The notes below the pieces were generated by a model. It did not search any database and was not told where the DNA came from. It saw nothing but the letters and a program-made list of their open reading frames with translations. The translations under genes and the position numbers were made by a program. DNA of 64,000 nucleotides. Origin: Dryas octopetala. Its lineage: Eukaryota > Streptophyta > Magnoliopsida > Rosales > Rosaceae. This document shows positions 58,210 through 64,000 of this stretch, in pieces. Position 1 is the stretch's first letter, and the number at the start of each line of letters is the position of its first letter. The DNA lies in assembly GCA_963921425.1 (NCBI GenBank), contig OY992838.1, positions 20,315,861-20,379,860 on the forward strand, read 5' to 3'.

Positions 58210-58720
58210 TTCATTAGATATCAGACCTATTAAGGCCTATTTTCCCCACCATCCTTAACTTTTTCTTTCTTTTCCTAGCTTTAGATGCAGTGCTTGATAT
58301 AGTGGAAGCACCCGCAGAGGTTGGGGTTGGTGCACTAAATGCCAATGGTCCACTCATAGAGGTTGTGGCTAGTGCACTAAATGCCAATGGTGCTGTTGGT
58401 GCAGGAGTTCCTCTTGCATTAGCTAAGTTGGGCTGAAAGTTAACTTGTATAGAAGCTTGGCCAGATGCAAACCTTGAAGTGAAGATTGTCCAGTGATCAT
58501 TTTCTTCCTTTTAATAGTAGGCTACTTCTTTGCTGGAAGATGGCTATGACAAGTCCTCGCATTATGGCATTTCCTTCCACAGTGGCTGCACGCAAGGGAA
58601 TTTTGAAATGCCCTAACAAATGTAGCAACATGCCTGGTGGAAGCCTTACCTGCTTCCCTCTTCCTTTGCTTTCTTGGCCTCCCAAGTTGCCTATGGTATG
58701 AAGGTGGCACAATTGGTGGG
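58210..58720 (-). pseudogene. MuDR-type MULE transposase, C-terminal piece
   Basis: Minus-strand frame with LGRPRKQRKRE then a CX2CX4HX4C zinc knuckle (CSHCGRKCHNARTC, 58549-58590). Such GRPKK-then-knuckle ends are typical of plant MURA transposases and FAR1-like relatives. Downstream on the same strand is a low-complexity Pro/Ala/Thr tail with a 54-bp duplication sharing GGTGCACTAAATGCCAATGG on the plus strand (58330-58395). The catalytic MULE domain is missing; the frame breaks near 58720. Confidence 0.7.
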
Positions 58721-60299
58721 AAAACAGCAGTGTTTTTAGACGCAAAAGCGTCACGAGAGGCGTTTTCAATCTTACAAGGCGAGGCGTAAGCCTTGACACT
58801 TTAAGCGTAAGCCTTTCGGGCATAAAAAATATAATATAAAAAAATTATATAGCTAAACAATAGCATTAATTGTCATTCATAAATAAAAATCATTCATATA
58901 ACATATCAAATTCAATAATATTGTCCAAATTAAATAGAAATCCAAACAAGCATATTGATCTAACAAAATCATTCACAAAAACGTAGGAAAAACAACCACT
59001 TCATTCATCCCATTCATCATCATCAATATCATTCAAACTAATATCACTATCATCCTTGTCCAAGGAATTAATGTGGGAAAGAGGAAGTGCACTATCAAAT
59101 TGAAGAGGAGCTTCTAGGTCTACTTCATCATCTTCATCCACAAGCATTGATTTTCGACCCTTGAGAAGGGCCTTGACTTTTCCACGACTTTTACTTACAC
59201 ATTTAATTGGAATTTCAAATTAACAAATAATTTAATGGTTAAAAACTAAAAACTACACATCAAATGTAGCTTTCACTCCATAATTCACTTTTAAATTTAA
59301 TACTTACATAAGCTTTCACAACTTCTTCGTTTCGTTGAAGTTGAAGATGAACTAGCATGAGTACGTAATAGGCACATTATGAATAGGCTCATTAGGAGTA
59401 GGCTCAGGAACAAGAGTAGGAATGAACTCTCGGGGTGTAGGAACGGATTCATGAGGAGTAGGAATGAACTCTTGGTCTAATCTACTTTCATAGGTCACAA
59501 TTGGCACATTTCTTATGGCATCGGTTTATGTTACCCTGACAAAATGTCAAGGCCTAGATATGGACGACCGCGAATCAAATTGAGCTTTTCGTCCTTTTGG
59601 TTGCTTGCGGGCGTGCCACTATTCTCGGTTGAGAAGCCGTAATAGAAAAGATTAATCAAAATAATATATTGCGCTAAATAAATCTAACTTCTAATGAGAC
59701 AATTGTGCAACAAGTAAATGAACGAAAACTTGTCTAGGTTCGTTTCTTGCCTGTGAAAATTGAAGGACTTTAGTAGCATGAACAATTTAAGAAAAATCAA
59801 GAACGATGACAATTGATTGAAAACTAAACAAAATACTAGAATTATTGTGAAATCGGTACTAAGAAAGTCGTTCTTAGCAAAGCTACAAAACAAAGCTAGA
59901 AAATTGACTAATAAAATCCTAAGAACTAAGAAAACTTATTGCTTGGAGAACTTGAGGAATTTGGTTGCTTGATTGTTGATTTTTGATTGTTGTGTTGAGG
60001 TTGTGTGTAGAGACTTTTTCCTTCTTGAAGAGATGTATTTATAAGAGTGTGATAACCTAGTGCTGAATAGTCATTGTATAAGTAGAAATCGGCTTCCTTG
60101 GTCATCAAATCTTTGAAATCCTTTCCTAATTGCACCATATCTCTCTTGATTTTCCTTCAATCCTAAGTAAACTGCCCAATTAATATTCAGTAAAATCCAC
60201 CAAAATATCAATAAAATCTATAGAATAATTAATGATAATTATCCTAATTTCCTACTATTTTCCACAATTCCATCCAACGACAGGTGCCAAATTTGGGTG
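58721..60299. other. Repeat-derived sequence without intact gene
   Basis: The region 59000-59200 encodes, on the minus strand, an Asp/Glu-rich stretch that may be the C-terminal end of a transposase, but I cannot assign it. 59640-60290 looks like a non-coding LTR or UTR type sequence. Confidence 0.4.
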
Positions 60300-60990
60300 T
60301 AAACAGTTTCAAATAGTTTTTGTGAACTAAGCCAAGTAAGATCGATTAGAAGACTGATCGAGTTCTTCTACCTCATCAATCCACTCATCATCTGAAGCAA
60401 TGTCATCCACCAATATCGAGTCCATCTTCGCTCTCCTTCTAATACTTTTCTAAAGTATTATACTTCACATAGACTAATGCATTAAGCTTTTGATCTTCAA
60501 GTCTATTTTTTTTTTTGGCATGAATCTAAAATAACCTAAGAATATAAATAAGCACATTAATCTTTTGACATATTCACTTTTTCACACTACAAAAAACAAA
60601 GAAATTTACCGACTCAAAGTTGCTCCAATTCCTCTCACACCCAGATGCACTACAAGTAAGGCCAAGTATCAACACCGCAAATGACATCAACTCGGGTGTC
60701 CCTCTCCCAAAACGCAGCCACCAATTTGCTATTTATGTAATGTCACTCAATAAAATAAAATAAGATAAGATACTATATGTTAAATGCAATATCTGGAAAT
60801 CTCAATTTCCTAGATTTGATGGCAATTGACTTCCAAATTCCGCATGTGCATCATACAAATCTAATTGGATATCGGCTTTAATACGTTCATTACCATCCAA
60901 CATCCTATCCATGCAAGCATACAAACCAATCTTCACTTCTTCGATCAACATTTGAGAATTTGTTTGAATAGTGCAATTGAGGGTTCAAAT
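60300..60990 (-). pseudogene. hAT transposase C-terminal dimerisation part
   Basis: On the minus strand, 60610-60725 encodes WWLRFGRGTPELMSFA followed by LTCSASGCERNWSNFE, the well-known hAT dimerisation block (usual form: CERNWS.FE). An upstream piece is at 60840-60990 and a downstream acidic piece (IASDDEWIDE) at 60330-60430, with apparent introns between. Stops and the absence of the N-terminal zinc finger make it a broken copy. Confidence 0.8.
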
Positions 60991-63900
60991 AATAACCAGC
61001 CACAAGTAAAGGTTGATGAAGTTATGGAACCCATCTATTATCTATTTTCATATAGAATTCCCTCCTCAGTCACTACGAACACCTCCGATCAGTGCAATGA
61101 GATGTGTCTATTTATCTATCTCTTGACTTGAAATGGGAGTAGGTTTGAAAAAAGGATCGATCTTAGAGTGTCTAGGGTTAGGCTAGGAGGGTCTCTTAAC
61201 GCCTTCTTTTTTCTTCTTATCGGAGTTATTTCACAAAGACTTGCCATGGTAAGGAAGAAGGGAGGAACAAGCACACTTGGAGAGCGTAGTACAACACAAC
61301 ACTAGTTTGTACTTTTTTTTCCACTTGTCCACAATTGATTGCAATGTTCTCTTTTTCAGCATCCATCAACTTATAGATATATTGTAATATCCAAAACTTC
61401 CATGCATGTGTTTTTTTTTTTTTAAATTATTTTTCTTTTATTTGTTGTGTTATTAGAAAAGATAGGCTAAGAGCTTTGTTGTGATAAGTAAGATGAGTTT
61501 AGGTGGGATAAAGAGGTTTTTTTTTTAAATAAAAAAATAAATGATAATACATTGTAAAAGGAGGAAAATCAGACCAAACCCTAGCACTCACGTTGGAAAT
61601 AAGAGAAATAGAGTGAGAAAGAAGGAGAAGGTGGCTCAAAGTTAGGGGTTTTCAAGGATACAGTGACTTTTGGATCGATTTTTCCTTTCGAGAATAAAAC
61701 ATTAACATATTATATCGATCTCAAGCCGTTACTAAGGTCTTGATTGAGTTTATTTTCAGAATATTATAGGTGGTTTTGTATTTAGGACTTTTAAATCTCG
61801 TTAGGTGCTAAGAAACCGTAAATTGTGTTGTTAGCAGATTTTGCGCTACCGAGATAGGGTTTCGTCTTTGAGAAGGTAAACGATCTTGTTTTAATCTGGA
61901 TTTTTGATATGTTGTTCTAGACATTCTAAGCGTTCCATAGAGTCTGAAATATTCTTATTTGGATGGAAATTGGATTTTTAATGATTTTCTGATCAGGGGC
62001 TTTGGGTTCTGAGTTTTGCTGGAAATATGACAACGCATAATCGGATAGTTTTCATAATTCTTGGTTTGGATTTTGAGTCCAATATTTTTATATGATAAAC
62101 TACACATCTTAAGGTTTCAGTGAGTATAAAGATCATGCAAATATGGTTTGAATTGGATTTGTTATGGATTTATGAATATAAGCGTCTGTCGCAGGAACTT
62201 TCGGACAGTTTCAGTTATGCATGTTTCAAGGTAATAAACGACCTATGTATACTAATTCTCTTGCTATGATATTTTAATATGATGTTTATATGTATGTAAG
62301 GTATTAAACTGGAGATTTTTAGACTGATCCCATGTGTAGTTATTTTTCTAAAAATGCGGGAAGACCTCAAGTTCAGGAAGTGAGACTCTTCCCATTGTTA
62401 GTTATGATACCTTGAGGGTCGAGTTTAAGGAATTAATTGAGCTGTGTTTGAACTGAAAATTTGTGTGCAAATTTATTTAAGAGTCTAGATGCCCCCTGAT
62501 TAGTTACAGAATTTTTTGAGAAGTTATGAAATTTATAAAAAATCACATATTGATTAAAGGTCAATTATAAACTAGTCTGGCAAATTAGGAACCTTTCTCA
62601 TGGAACTTGAATTAAATGTTTTCCTTTATTGTTTGGAATAGGATAAGGACTTGGGCTAAGGCTTATTCATCTTGGTTGTGTAATCTTGTGTTTGTATTCA
62701 GATAAGTACCCTTTTGTATGTGGAACCATGATGAATTTAATAATTGTATGTTATGTATATATGTAAAATTTGTTATGTGTATGCATGATTATGAAACCCT
62801 TAGGTACTACGTGCTGGTTAATTATATATGTTAGGAGTATTATGATAAGTTCATAAAATTGATAAGTTTTAAGGCCCGCATGTGTGGGTGTCGCTGACTA
62901 GTGACTTAAAACTCCCTTCTATGTAAGTTAAGGACTAGCAAGATGGTATTTAATGGACTTTAAGTAAGTTTCCGAATGCTCATTTGTTATGAAGTGTTCT
63001 CCATACACATGAATGAAAACCCTATATGTATATTGTTGTAATGTTTGTTTAAGTTAAGGGTTACTTACTGAGTTTATCTCATTAGTAGTTCATTGTGGTT
63101 TCAGGTAGTGATGAAGATGCTGAAACTTAGAAGACTTGGCAGCCACCTTTTGAACGAGCATGGTCTCATAGGAATTTAAACATTATTAATTATTATTATC
63201 TTAAATAAGTGGTTTCCGCATTAGGTTTTGTTAGGAATTTTCTGATTTCCGTTTTATTTTGGTTTTTTTAGTTAGTTCTTAATTTGGAAGGATTTCTGCC
63301 TAAATGGTTTTTACCCTTTTTGGTAATTTAACTATGTCCAAGCTCTTTTACCATACAAGTGATCTCAGTCATAGACATTTTAGTCATGTCACTGTCATTA
63401 AACAAAGTAACACTACCATTTACATAATAAGAATCCCACATTTGCCCTCAATGGTACATGCGTATGGAAAACAAGTCAGGATCACCTACATAAAAAACAT
63501 CATCTAGTACTTCACAGTTACTATAAAGGCATGTAGGACCACCACCCACAATAGAAAACCAAACAATAATACACATTGTATATAAAGACATCTACGACCA
63601 CCACACACAAAAAGTCCATATGTGAAGACACGTACAAATCAAAGACTTTGGGACCACATATAAACACAAAATGCAAAATCTCTAAAACTTTAAAACATTG
63701 ACCATAAATCCTCACACTTGGAAGAATATTAAAGTCCATTATTGAAGGCACATGGCAACAACAACTCATATTTATCACATTTTAACAACAACCCATTTAT
63801 TATAAAATTACTCCACTGACACAAAACCCACCAACAACACATATTTATTACAAGCATAACAGTACATTAAGTGAAAAAGCCAAAAATCAAAAGTCCAAAT

Positions 63901-64000
63901 AGGACTAGATCCTTAAAGATTCCAACTCAAAAACTCAAATCCCCATCAAATACCGAATATTCAAGACGATAACCATATAAAGCAAAAAAATCAGCAAACA
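60991..64000. other. No intact gene; LTR-like sequence at 61380-63200
   Basis: 61380-63180 begins like a plant LTR (TGTAATATCCAAAACTTCC) and its end region (TTACTGAGTTTATCTCATTAG then TTTCAGGTAGTGATGAAG) resembles gypsy-type LTRs. No second copy, primer site or coding domain is visible, so a solo LTR is only a suggestion. The rest is AT-rich with short open frames. Confidence 0.35.

Overview
This is nuclear DNA from a flowering plant, most likely a woody eudicot. The genes are split by short GT-AG introns and their closest relatives that I can name are plant families (NBS1, NDT1, WAT1-related, NDR1/HIN1-like, PMEI). The spaces between genes and many introns are packed with plant-type transposable elements. 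I cannot name the species.

Layout, left to right: (1) 1-4500: a decayed pararetrovirus-like RT/RNase H remnant, an inverted repeat, and a long-TIR MITE. (2) 4508-6896 (+): a two-exon Ser/Arg-rich protein with an N-myristoylation start. (3) 7797-12258 (-): a six-exon WAT1-related (EamA) chloroplast-type transporter with a MITE in intron 5. (4) 12647-13817: a MITE containing further palindromic insertions. (5) 15004-15786 (+): an intronless NHL6-like LEA_2 protein. (6) 17481-33542 (-): a 13-exon NBS1/nibrin gene of 16 kb. Intron 5 of NBS1 holds a very young, nearly complete Copia element (24031-29470) in the same orientation as the gene. (7) 33.8-44.7 kb: a transposon-rich block: a MULE-like element close to the NBS1 start codon, a CACTA derivative without its catalytic domain, a G-rich tract, a tandem array, subterminal repeats and degraded LTR-type sequence. 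(8) 45931-48038 (+): a three-exon gene of an unrecognised plant family. (9) 49078-49635 (+): a secreted PMEI/invertase-inhibitor-like protein. (10) 50573-55308 (-): a nine-exon NAD+ carrier of the NDT1 type. (11) 55.3-64 kb: transposon remains (Harbinger-type MITE, MuDR-type and hAT-type transposase pieces, LTR-like sequence).

The host genes do not form an operon-like system. They are independent housekeeping, defence or transport genes. The main biological theme is how transposons have shaped them, above all the DNA-repair gene NBS1. Splice models were built by hand: phases add up to uninterrupted frames for NBS1 (518 aa), NDT1 (315 aa), the WAT1-related protein (421 aa), the Ser/Arg-rich protein (760 aa) and the unknown gene (357 aa). 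I found no convincing tRNA, rRNA, CRISPR array or bacterial-type operon. I did not find a clearly new molecular system. The best candidates for novelty are the unknown gene at 45931 and the unusual palindromic and tandem repeat structures.
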